Positions 53,115-64,000 of a stretch of 64,000 bases of DNA are shown here, piece after piece; the stretch's first letter is position 1; each line of letters begins with the position of its first letter. The stretch is from Rhabditoides inermis (Eukaryota; Nematoda; Chromadorea; Rhabditida; Rhabditidae). A program made the translations under genes and the position numbers. Location of the stretch: NCBI GenBank assembly GCA_963966185.1, contig CAWZYM010000114.1, forward strand, positions 1,416,501-1,480,500. The letters run 5' to 3'. Below the pieces are notes generated by a model. That model ran no database searches. It had not been told where the DNA came from and was given only the letters and a program-made list of their open reading frames with translations.

Positions 53115-53769
53115 TGAATCTTCGAAACACTCGTCGCTACAAATTCGCCCGACGATTTTTTGTCTCTCGCTCCACTCTCCTCTCCGCGAGATCGACTCGG
53201 ACCTCGGTCTGGTCGAACTTGTCCGCCCATCAAATGAACTATGGGCGTCGACTAAAAACGGCATCAGAAACTGATCTGAAAGTATGAATCTTCGAAACAC
53301 TCGTCGCTACAAATTCGCCCGACGATTTTTTGTCTCTCGCTCCACTCTCCTCTCCGCGAGATCGACTCGGACCTCGGTCTGGTCGAACTTGTCCGCCCAT
53401 CAAATGAACTATGGGCGTCGACTAAAAACGGCATCAGAAACTGATCTGAAAGTATGAATCTTCGAAACACTCGTCGCTACAAATTCGCCCGACGATTTTT
53501 TGTCTCTCGCTCCACTCTCCTCTCCGCGAGATCGACTCGGACCTCGGTCTGGTCGAACTCGTCCGCCCATCAAATGAACTATGGGCGTCGACTAAAAACG
53601 GCATGAGAAACTGATCTGAAAGTATGAATCTTCGAAACACTCGTCGCTACAAATTCGCCCGACGATTTTTTGTCTCTCGCTCCACTCTCCTCTCCGCGAG
53701 ATCGACTCGGACCTCGGTCTGGTCGAACTCGTCCGCCCATCAAATGAACTATGGGCGTCGACTAAAAAC

Positions 53770-56260
53770 GGCATGAGAAACTGAACTGAAAGTATGAATC
53801 TTCGAAACACTCGTCGCTACAAATTCGCCCGACGATTTTTTTTTGTCTCTCGCTCCACTCTCCTCTCAGCGAGATCGACTCGGACCTCGGTCTGGTCGAA
53901 CTCGTCCGCCCATCAAATGAACTATGGGCGTCAACTAAAAACAAAAACGGCATCAGAAACTGATCTGAGAATATTGATCTTCGAAACACTCGTCGCTACA
54001 AATTTGCCCGACGATTTTCTCTATCTCGCTCTTTTCTCCTCTTCACGAGATCGACTCGGACCTCGGTCTAGTCGAACTCGTCCGCCCATCAAATGAACTA
54101 TGGGCGTCGACTAAAACAGCATAAGAAACTGATCTGAGAGTATGAATCTTCAAAACACTCGTCGCTACAAATTCGCCCGACGATTTTCTCTATCTCGCTC
54201 CACTCTCCTCTCCGCGAGATCGACTCGGACCTCGGTCTGGTCGAACTCGTCCGCCCATCAAATGAACTATGGGCGTCGACTAAAAACGGCATGAGAAACT
54301 GATCTGAAAGTATGAATCTTCGAAACACTCGTCCCTACAAATTCGCCCGACGATTTTTTGTCTCTCGCTCCACTCTCCTCTCCGCGAGATCGACTCGGAC
54401 CTCGGTCTGGTCGAACTCGTCCGCCCATCAAATGAACTATGGGCGTCGACTAAAAACGGCATCAGAAACTGATCTGGACCTCGGTCTGGTCGAACTCGTC
54501 CGCCCATCAAATGAACTATGGGCGTCGACTAAAAACGGCATCAGAAACTGATCTGGAAGTATGAATCTTCGAAACACTCGTCGCTACAAATTCGCCCGAC
54601 GATTTTTTGTCTCTCGCTCCACTCTCCTCTCCGCGAGATCGACTCGGACCTCGGTCTGGTCGAACTCGTCCGCCCATCAAATGAACTACGGGCGTCGACT
54701 AAAAACGGCAAAAGAAACTGATCTGAAAGTATGAATCTTCGAAACACTCGTCCCTACAAATTCGCCCGACGATTTTTTGTCTCTCGCTCCACTCTCCTCT
54801 CCGCGAGATCGACTCGGACCTCGGTCTGGTCGAACTCGTCCGCCCATCAAATGAACTATGGGCGTCGACTAAAAACGGCATGAGAAACTGATCTGAAAGT
54901 ATGAATCTTCGAAACACTCGTCGCTACAAATTCGCCCGACGATTTTCTCTATCTCGCTCCTTTCTCATCTTCACGAGATCGACTCGGACCTCGGTCTGGT
55001 CGAACTCGTCCGCCCATCAAATGAACTATGGGCGTCGACTAAAAACGGCATGAGAAACTGATCTGAAAGTATGAATCTTCGAAACACTCGTCCCTACAAA
55101 TTCGTCCGACGATTTTTTGTCTCTCGCTCCACTCTCCTCTCCGCGAGATCGACTCGGACCTCGGTCTGGTCGAACTCGTCCGCCCATCAAATGAACTATG
55201 GGCGTCGACTAAAAACGGCATCAGAAACTGATCTGGAAGTATGAATCTTCGAAACACTCGTCGCTACAAATTCGCCCGACGATGTTTTGTCTCTCGCTCC
55301 ACTCTCCTCTCCGCGAGATCGACTCGGACCTCGGTCTGGTCGAACTCGTCCGCCCATCAAATGAACTATGGGCGTCGACTAAAAACGGCATCAGAAACTG
55401 ATATGGAAGTATGAATCTTCGAAACACTCGTCGCTACAAATTTGCCCGACGATTTTTTTTTGTCTCTCGCTCCACTCTCCTCTCCGCGAGATCGACTCGG
55501 ACCTCGGTCTGGTCGAACTCGTCCGCCCATCAAATGAACTATGGGCGTCGACTAAAAACGGCATGAGAAACTGAACTGAAAGTATGAATATTCGAAACAC
55601 TCGTCGCTACAAATTCGCCCGACGATTTTTTTTGTCTCTCGCTCCACTCTCCTCTCAGCGAGATCGACTCGGACCTCGGTCTGGTCGAACTCGTCCGCCC
55701 ATCAAATGAACTATGGGCGTCAACTAAAAACAAAAACGGCATCAGAAACTGATCTGAGAATATTGATCTTCGAAACACTCGTCGCTACAAATTTGCCCGA
55801 CGATTTTCTCTATCTCGCTCTTTTCTCCTCTTCACGAGATCGACTCGGACCTCGGTCTAGTCGAACTCGTCCGCCCATCAAATGAACTATGGGCGTCGAC
55901 TAAAACAGCATAAGAAATTGATCTGAGAGTATGAATCTTCAAAACACTCGTCGCTACAAATTCGCCCGACGATTTTCTCTATCTCGCTCCACTCTCCTCT
56001 CCGCGAGATCGACTCGGACCTCGGTCTGGTCGAACTCGTCCGCCCATCAAATGAACTATGGGCGTCGACTAAAAACGGCATGAGAAACTGATCTGAAAGT
56101 ATGAATCTTCGAAACACTCGTCCCTACAAATTCGCCCGACGATTTTTTGTCTCTCGCTCCACTCTCCTCTCCGCGAGATCGACTCGGACCTCGGTCTGGT
56201 CGAACTCGTCCGCCCATCAAATGAACTATGGGCGTCGACTAAAAACGGCATCAGAAACTG
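53770..56260 (+). repeat. 1789-bp duplicated block
   Basis: About 53770-54470 recurs at 55560-56260, offset 1789 bp. Shared markers: the AAAAAC duplication, CTTTTCTCCTC, GGTCTAGTCG, GACTAAAACAGC and TCTTCAAAACAC. The first copy then runs into the truncated unit at 54476; the second continues normally. Confidence 0.82.
54476..54554 (+). repeat. Truncated satellite unit (79 bp instead of 170)
   Basis: GAAACTGATCT-GGA jumps directly to GGA-CCTCGGTCTGG, skipping the GAATCTTCG, ACAAATTCGCCC and pyrimidine-tract portion. About 91 bp are missing, and GGA at the junction occurs at both edges of the lost segment. It is the only large intra-unit deletion I found in the window. Confidence 0.9.
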
Positions 56261-58110
56261 ATCTGGAAGTATGAATCTTCGAAACACTCGTCCCTACAAA
56301 TTCGCCCGACGATTTTTTGTCTCTCGCTCCACTCTCCTCTCCGCGAGATCGACTCGGACCTCGGTCTGGTCGAACTTGTCCGCCCATCAAATGAACTATG
56401 GGCGTCGACTAAAAACGGCATCAGAAACTGATCTGGAAGTATGAATCTTCGAAACACTCGTCCCTACAAATTCGCCCGACGATTTTTTGTCTCTCGCTCC
56501 ACTCTCCTCTCCGCGAGATCGACTCGGACCTCGGTCTGGTCGAACTCGTCCGCCCATCAAATGAACTACGGGCGTCGACTAAAAACGGCAAAAGAAACTG
56601 ATCTGAAAGTATGAATCTTCGAAACACTCGTCCCTACAAATTCGCCCGACGATTTTTTGTCTCTCGCTCCACTCTCCTCTCCGCGAGATCGACTCGGACC
56701 TCGGTCTGGCCGAACTCGTCCGCCCATCAAATGAACTATGGGCGTCGACTAAAAACGGCATGAGAAACTGATCTGAAAGTATGAATCTTCGAAACACTCG
56801 TCGCTACAAATTCGCCCGACGATTTTCTCTATCTCGCTCCTTTCTCCTCTTCACGAGATCGACTCGGACCTCGGTCTGGTCGAACTTGTCCGCCCATCAA
56901 ATGAACTATGGGCGTCGACTAAAAACGGCATCAGAAACTGATCTGAAAGTATGAATCTTCGAAACACTCGTCCCTACAAATTTGCTCGACGATTTTCTCT
57001 ATCTCGCTCTTTTCTCCTCTTCACGAGATCGACTCGGACCTCGGTCTGGTCGAACTCGTCCGCCCATCTAATGAACCATGGGCGTCGACTAAAACGGCAT
57101 GAGAAACTGATCTGAAAGTATGAATCTTCGAAACACTCGTCCCTACAAATTCGCCCGACGATTTTTTGTCTCTCGCTCCACTCTCCTCTCCGCGAGATCG
57201 ACTCGGACCTCGGTCTGGTCGAACTCGTCCGCCCATCAAATGAACTATGGGCGTCGACTAAAAACGGCATCAGAAACTGATCTGGAAGTATGAATCTTCG
57301 AAACACTCGTCCCTACAAATTCGCCCGACGATTTTTTGTCTCTCGCTCCACTCTCCTCTCCGCGAGATCGACTCGGACCTCGGTCTGGTCGAACTTGTCC
57401 GCCCATCAAATGAACTATGGGCGTCGACTAAAAACGGCATCAGAAACTGATCTGGAAGTATGAATCTTCGAAACACTCGTCCCTACAAATTCGCCCGACG
57501 ATTTTTTGTCTCTCGCTCCACTCTCCTCTCCGCGAGATCGACTCGGACCTCGGTCTGGTCGAACTCGTCCGCCCATCAAATGAACTACGGGCGTCGACTA
57601 AAAACGGCAAAAGAAACTGATCTGAAAGTATGAATCTTCGAAACACTCGTCCCTACAAATTCGCCCGACGATTTTTTGTCTCTCGCTCCACTCTCCTCTC
57701 CGCGAGATCGACTCGGACCTCGGTCTGGCCGAACTCGTCCGCCCATCAAATGAACTATGGGCGTCGACTAAAAACGGCATGAGAAACTGATCTGAAAGTA
57801 TGAATCTTCGAAACACTCGTCGCTACAAATTCGCCCGACGATTTTCTCTATCTCGCTCCTTTCTCCTCTTCACGAGATCGACTCGGACCTCGGTCTGGTC
57901 GAACTTGTCCGCCCATCAAATGAACTATGGGCGTCGACTAAAAACGGCATCAGAAACTGATCTGAAAGTATGAATCTTCGAAACACTCGTCCCTACAAAT
58001 TTGCTCGACGATTTTCTCTATCTCGCTCTTTTCTCCTCTTCACGAGATCGACTCGGACCTCGGTCTGGTCGAACTCGTCCGCCCATCTAATGAACCATGG
58101 GCGTCGACTA
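56110..58110 (+). repeat. Six-unit (1019-bp) tandem duplication
   Basis: About 56110-57090 recurs at 57129-58110, offset 1019 bp. Shared markers include CGTCCCTAC in successive units, TACGGGCG then GGCAAAAG, GGTCTGGCCG, ATTTGCTCGACG and CATCTAATGAACCATGG. A GAGAAACTG/AAGAAACTG difference ends the match. Confidence 0.85.
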
Positions 58111-58950
58111 AAACGGCATAAGAAACTGATCTGAAAGTATGAATCTTCGAAACACTCGTCGCTACAAATTCGCCCGACGATTTTCTCTATCTCGCTCCTT
58201 TCTCATCTTCACGAGATCGACTCGGACCTCGGTCTGGTCGAACTCGTCCGCCCATCAAATGAACTATGGGCGTCGACTAAAAACGGCATGAGAAACTGAT
58301 CTGAAAGTATGAATCTTCGAAACACTCGTCGCTACAAATTCGCCCGACGATTTTTTGTCTCTCGCTCCACTCTCCTCTCCGCGAGATCGACTCGGACCTC
58401 GGTCTGGTCGAACTCGTCCGCCCATCAAATGAACTATGGGCGTCGACTAAAAACGGCATCAGAAACTGATCTGAAAGTATGAATCTTCGAAACACTCGTC
58501 GCTACAAATTCGCCCGACGATTTTTTGTCTCTCGCTCCACTCTCCTCTCCGCGAGATCGACTCGGACCTCGGTCTGGTCGAACTTGTCCGCCCATCAAAT
58601 GAACTATGGGCGTCGACTAAAAACGGCATCAGAAACTGATCTAAAAGTATGAATCTTCGAAACACTCGTCGCTACAAATTCGCCCGACGATTTTTTGTCT
58701 CTCGCTCCACTCTCCTCTCCGCGAGATCGACTCGGACCTCGGTCTGGCCGAACTCGTCCGCCCATCAAATGAACTATGGGCGTCGACTAAAAACGGCATG
58801 AGAAACTGATCTGAAGGTATGAATCTTCGAAACACTCGTCGCTACAAATTCGCCCGACGATTTTTTGTCTCTCGCTCCACTCTCCTCTCCGCGAGATCGA
58901 CTCGGACCTCGGTCTGGTCGAACTTGTCCGCCCATCAAATGAAACTATGG

Positions 58951-61900
58951 GCGTCGACTAAAAACGGCATTTAACACTGATCTGAAAGTATGAATATTCG
59001 AAACACTCGTCGCTACGAATTCGCCCGACGATTTTCTCTATCTCGCTCCTCTTTCTCCTCTTCACGAGATCGACTCGGACCTCGGTCTGGTCGAACTCGT
59101 CCGCCCATCAACTGAACTATGGGCGTCGACTAAAAACGGCATTAGAAACTGATCTGAAAGTATGAATATTCGAAACACTCGTCGCTACAAATTCGCTCGA
59201 CGATTTTCTCTATCTCGCTCCTTTCTCCTCTTCACGAGATCGACTCGGACCTCGGTCTGGTCGAACTCGTCCGCCCATCAAATGAACTATGGGCGTCGAC
59301 TAAAAACGGCATTAAACACTGATCTGAGAGTATGAAATATTCGAAACACTCGTCGCTACGAATTCGCCCGACGATTTTCTCTATCTCGCTCCTTTCTCCT
59401 CTTCACGAGATCGACTCGGACCTCGGTCTGGTCGAACTCGTCCGCCATCAAATGAACTATGGGCGTCGACTAAAAACGGCATTAAACACTGATCTGAAAG
59501 TATGAATATTCGAAACACTCGTCGCTACGAATTCGCCCGACGATTTTCTCTATCTCGCTCCTTTCTCCTCTTCACGAGATCGACTCGGACCTCGGTCTGG
59601 TCGAACTCGTCCGCCCATCAAATGAACTATGGGCGTCGACTAAAAACGACATTAGAAACTGATCTGAAAGAATTAATCTTCGTAACACTCGTCGCTACAA
59701 ATTCGCCCGCCGATTTTCTCTATCTCGCTCCTTTCTCCTCTTCACGAGATCGACTCGGACCTCGGTCTGGTCGAACTCGTCCGCCCATCAAATGAACTAG
59801 GGGCGTCGACTAAAAACGGCATTAGAAACTGATCTGAAAGTATGAATTTTCGGAACACTCGTCGCTACAAATTCGCCCGACAATTTTTTGTCTCTCGCTC
59901 CACTCTCCTCTTCACGAGATCGACTCGGACCTCCGTCTGGTCGAACTCGTCCGCCCATCAAATGAACTATGGGCGTCGACTAAAAAACGGCATTAGAAAC
60001 TGATCTGAAAGTATGAATTTTCGAAACACTCGTCGCTACAAATTCGCCCGACGATTTTTAGTCTCTCGCTCCACTCTCCTCTCCGCGAAATAGACTCGGA
60101 CCTCGGTCTGGTCGAACTCGTCCGCCCATCAAATGAACTATGGGCGTCAACTAAAAACGGCATTAGAAACTGATCTGGAAGAAGTAATCTTCGAAACACT
60201 CGTCGCTACAAATTCGCCCGCCGATTTTCTCTATCTCGCTCCTTTCTCCTCTTCACGAGATCGACTCGGACCTCGGTCTGGTCGAACTCGTCCGCCCATC
60301 AAATGAACTATGGGCGTCGACTAAAAACGGCATAAGAAACTGATCTGAAAGTTTGAATCTTCGAAACACTCGTCGCTACAAATTCGCCCGACGATTTTTT
60401 GTCTCTCGCTCCACTCTCCTCTCCGCGAAATAGACTCGGACCTCGGTCTGGTCGAACTCGTCCGCCCATCAAATGAACTATGGCGTCAACTAAAAACGGC
60501 ATTAGAAACTGATCTGGAAGAAGTAATCTTCGGAACACTCGTCGCTACAAATTCGCCCGACGCATTTCTCTATCTCGCTCCTTTCTCCTCTTCACGAGAT
60601 CGACTCGGACCTCGGTCTGGTCGAACTCGTCCGCCCATCAAATGAACTATGGGCGTCGACTAAAAACGGCATTTAACACTGATCTGAAAGTATGAATATT
60701 CGAAACACTCGTCGCTACGAATTCGCCCGACGATTTCTCTATCTCGCTCCTTTCTCCTCTTCACGAGATCGACTCGGACCTCGGTCTGGTCGAACTCGTC
60801 CGCCCATCAAATGAACTATGGGCGTCGACTAAAAACGGCATTAGAAACTGATCTGAAAGTATGAATATTCGAAACACTCGTCGCTACAAATTCGCTCGAC
60901 GATTTTTCTCTATCTCGCTCCTTTCTCCTCTTCACGAGATCGACTCGGACCTCGGTCTGGTCGAACTCGTCCGCCATCAAATGAACTATGGGCGTCGACT
61001 AAAAACGGCATTAAACACTGATCTGAGAGTATGAATATTCGAAACACTCGTCGCTACGAATTCGCCCGACGATTTTCTCTATCTCGCTCCTTTCTCCTCT
61101 TCACGAGATCGACTCGGACCTCGGTCTGGTCGAACTCGTCCGCCCATCAAATGAACTATGGGCGTCGACTAAAAACGCATTAAACACTGATCTGAAAGTA
61201 TGAATATTCGAAACACTCGTCGCTACGAATTCGCCCGACGATTTTCTCTATCTCGCTCCTTTCTCCTCTTCACGAGATCGACTCGGACCTCGGTCTGGTC
61301 GAACTCGTCCGCCCATCAAATGAACTATGGGCGTCGACTAAAAACGACATTAGAAACTGATCTGAAAGAATTAATCTTCGTAACACTCGTCGCTACAAAT
61401 TCGCCCGCCGATTTTCTCTATCTCGCTCCTTTCTCCTCTTCACGAGATCGACTCGGACCTCGGTCTGGTCGAACTCGTCCGCCCATCAAATGAACTATGG
61501 GCGTCGACTAAAAACGGCATTAGAAACTGATCTGAAAGTATGAATTTTCGGAACACTCGTCGCTACAAATTCGCCCGACAATTTTTTGTCTCTCGCTCCA
61601 CTCTCCTCTTCACGAGATCGACTCGGACCTCCGTCTGGTCGAACTCGTCCGCCCATCAAATGAACTATGGGCGTCGACTAAAAACGGCATTAGAAACTGA
61701 TCTGAAAGTATGAATTTTTCGAAACACTCGGTCGCTACAAATTCGCCCGACGATTTTTAGTCTCTCGCTCCACTCTCCTCTCCGCGAAATAGACTCGGAC
61801 CTCGGTCTGGTCGAACTCGTCCGCCCATCAAATGAACTATGGGCGTCAACTAAAAACGGCATTAGAAACTGATCTGGAAGAAGTAATCTTCGAAACACTC

Positions 61901-64000
61901 GTCGCTACAAATTCGCCCGCCGATTTTCTCTATCTCGCTCCTTTCTCCTCTTCACGAGATCGACTCGGACCTCGGTCTGGTCGAACTCGTCCGCCCATCA
62001 AATGAACTATGGGCGTCGACTAAAAACGGCATAAGAAACTGATCTGAAAGTTTGAATCTTCGAAACACTCGTCGCTACAAATTCGCCCGACGATTTTTTG
62101 TCTCTCGCTCCACTCTCCTCTTCACGAAATCGACTCGGACCTCGGTCTGATCGAACTCGTCCGCCCATCAAATGAACTATGGGCGTCGACTAAAAACGGC
62201 ATAAGAAACTGATCTGAAAGTTTGAATCTTCGAAACACTCGTCGCTACAAATTCGCCCGACGATTTTTTGTCTCTCGCTCCACTCTCCTCTTCACGAGAT
62301 CGACTCGGACCTCCGTCTGGTCGAACTCGTCCGCCCATCAAATGAACTATGGGCGTCGACTAAAAACGGCATTAGAAACTGATTTGAAAGTTATGAATTT
62401 TCGAAACACTCGTCGCTACAAATTCGCCCGACGATTTTTAGTCTCTCGCTCCACTCTCCTCTCCGCGAAATAGACTCGGACCTCGGTCTGGTCGAACTCG
62501 TCCGCCCCATCAAATGAACTATGGGCGTCAACTAAAAACGGCATTAGAAACTGATCTGGAAGAAGTAATCTTCGAAACACTCGTCGCTACAAATTCGCCC
62601 GCCGATTTTCTCTATCTCGCTCCTTTTCTCCTCTTCACGAGATCGACTCGGACCTCGGTCTGGTCGAACTCGTCCGCCCATCAAATGAACTATGGGCGTC
62701 GACTAAAAACGGCATAAGAAACTGATATGAAAGTTTGAAATCTTCGAAACACTCGTCGCTACAAATTCGCCCGACGATTTTTTGTCTCTCGCTCCACTCT
62801 CCTCTCCGCGAAATAGACTCGGACCTCGGTCTGGTCGAACTCGTCCGCCCCTCAAATGAACTATGGGCGTCGACTAAAAACGGCATTAGAAACTGATCTG
62901 AAAGAAGTAATCTTCGAAACACTCGTCGCTACAAATTCGCCCGCGATTTTCTCTATCTCGCTCCTTTCTCCTCTTCACGAGATCGACTCGGACCTCGGTC
63001 TGGTCGAACTCGTCCGCCCATCAAATGAACTATGGGCGTCGACTAAAAACGGCATAAGAAACTGATCTGAAAGTTTGAATCTTCGAAACACTCGTCGCTA
63101 CAAATTCGCCCGACGATTTTTTGTCTCTCGCTCCACTCTCCTCTCCGCGAAATAGACTCGGACCTCGGTCTGGTCGAACTCGTCCGCCCATCAAATGAAC
63201 TATGGGCGTCGACTAAAAACGGCATTAGAAACTGATCTGAAAGAAGTAATCTTCGAAACACTCGTCGCTACAAATTCGCCCGCCGATTTTCTCTATCTCG
63301 CTCCTTTCTCCTCTTCACGAGATCGACTCGGACCTCGGTCTGGTCGAACTCGTCCGCCCATCAAATGAACTATGGGCGTCGACTAAAAACGGCATAAGAA
63401 ACTGATCTGAAAGTTTGAATCTTCGAAACACTCGTCGCTACAAATTCGCCCGACGATTTTTTGTCTCTCGCTCCACTCTCCTCTCCGCGAAATAGACTCG
63501 GACCTCGGTCTGGTCGAACTCGTCCGCCCATCAAATGAACTATGGGCGTCGACTAAAAACGGCATTAGAAACTGATCTGAAAGAAGTAATCTTCGAAACA
63601 CTCGTCGCTACAAATTCGCCCGCCGATTTTCTCTATCTCGCTCCTTTCTCCTCTTCACGAGATCGACTCGGACCTCGGTCTGGTCGAACTCGTCCGCCCA
63701 TCAAATGAACTATGGGCGTCGACTAAAAACGGCATAAGAAACTGATCTGAAAGTTTGAATCTTCGAAACACTCGTCGCTACAAATTCGCCCGACGATTTT
63801 TTGTCTCTCGCTCTACTCTCCTCTTCACGAGATCGACTCGGACCTCGGTCTGGTCGAACTCGTCCGCCCATCAAATGAACTATGGGCGTCGACTAAAAAC
63901 GGCATTAAACACTGATCTGAAAGTATGAATATTCGAAACACTCGTCGCTACGAATTCGCCCGACGATTTTCTCTATCTCGCTCCTTTCTCCTCTTCACGA
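58951..64000 (+). repeat. 170-bp satellite array, segment 5 (irregular, then dimeric)
   Basis: About 30 units with features rare elsewhere: GGCATTAGAAACTG, GCATT(T)AACACTG, CTACGAATTCGCCC, GAATATTCG, and GAAGAAGTAATCTTCG with CGCCCGCCG. Small indels are frequent between 58.9 and 62.8 kb (GAAACTATGG, GAAATATTCG, GTCCGCCATC, GTCCGCCCCATC, CTCGGTCGC). About 58.97-60.42 kb recurs at 60.67-62.12 kb (offset about 1698 bp, ten units). The array continues beyond the window. No gene is present. Confidence 0.95.
62740..63770 (+). repeat. 340-bp dimeric higher-order repeat
   Basis: Two unit types alternate strictly. One has TTTGAATCTTCG, T6-GTCTCTC and CCGCGAAATAGACTCGG; the other has GAAGTAATCTTCG, CGCCCGCCG and TTTTCTCTATCTCGCTCC. 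The pair repeats every 340 bp for about three rounds (for example GAAGAAGTAATC at about 62901, 63241 and 63581), then returns to mixed units after about 63770. Confidence 0.88.

Larger units (their letters stand above)
46771..58950 (+). repeat. 170-bp satellite array, segment 4
   Basis: About 71 units mixing T6-GTCTCTCGCTCCACTC units with TTTTCTCTATCTCGCTCCTTTCTCC units. Nearly all carry GAGATCGACTCGG, unlike segments 1-3 where GAGATAGACTCGG is common. The stretch 50.9-52.8 kb is nearly uniform. A variant CGTCCCTAC (for CGTCGCTAC) marks many units, and GTCAACTAAAAAC-AAAAAC marks four units. No gene or other sequence is present. Confidence 0.96.

Noticed and set aside
129..63601. Overlapping minus-strand open frames of 60-77 codons in almost every unit, with very similar predicted peptides
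   Set aside because: They recur because the DNA unit recurs. Neighbouring frames overlap, the 170-bp period changes the frame each unit, replacement-type variants are common between copies, and the diverged block at 44.6-46.8 kb lacks the frame. No start context, splice pattern or known domain supports expression.
1..64000. Telomere repeats, rRNA, tRNA or other RNA genes
   Set aside because: No telomeric hexamer or pentamer run, no tRNA A/B-box-plus-cloverleaf and no rRNA-like segment was seen; every stretch is satellite or the described element.

Overview
The window is almost entirely one tandem satellite array of a eukaryotic genome. A unit of about 170 bp (49% G+C) repeats head-to-tail on one orientation from base 1 to base 64000, roughly 350 copies, interrupted only by two copies of a 2158-bp inverted-repeat transposable element. 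I find no protein-coding gene, rRNA, tRNA, CRISPR array or bacterial-type operon. The open frames of 60-77 codons seen in nearly every unit are a by-product of the repeat: they overlap each other, and the 170-bp period is not a multiple of three. The host cannot be named from this. High CpG (observed/expected about 1.7 in a representative unit) and an element with the TA target duplication typical of Tc1/mariner suggest an invertebrate such as a nematode or insect; that is a weak inference.

Layout. 1-10026: well-homogenised array, mixing units with a T6-GTCTCTC tract and units with a TTTTCTCTCTCTC tract, with 6- and 7-unit higher-order repeats. 10027-12184: element copy 1, with 788-bp arms around a 582-bp centre and TA on both sides. 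12187-19499: array. 19502-21659: element copy 2. 21662-44592: array, with a 12-unit (2040-bp) tandem duplication near 26.8-31.0 kb and a 4.5-kb duplicated block (32.6-37.1 kb and 39.2-43.7 kb). 44593-46770: about 13 units of a clearly diverged subfamily. 46771-58950: array in which a third unit type (CTCTATCTCGCTCCTTTCTCC) is common, with 1.0-1.8 kb duplications. 58951-64000: the most irregular part, with many small indels, a 1.7-kb duplication and finally a regular 340-bp dimer repeat.

The most striking event is a copy of about 8.8 kb of array plus element: 8138-16976 reappears at 17613-26451, offset 9475 bp, with no mismatch at any place I checked. The two arms of the element differ by several substitutions and small indels, and the two element copies share those differences. 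The element was therefore already old when the block was copied, and the copying was recent (or is an assembly artefact, which must be excluded). Taken together the window shows satellite evolution at several scales: single units, 6- to 12-unit higher-order repeats, multi-kilobase duplications carrying a transposon, and patchwork units that look like conversion or unequal exchange between subfamilies.
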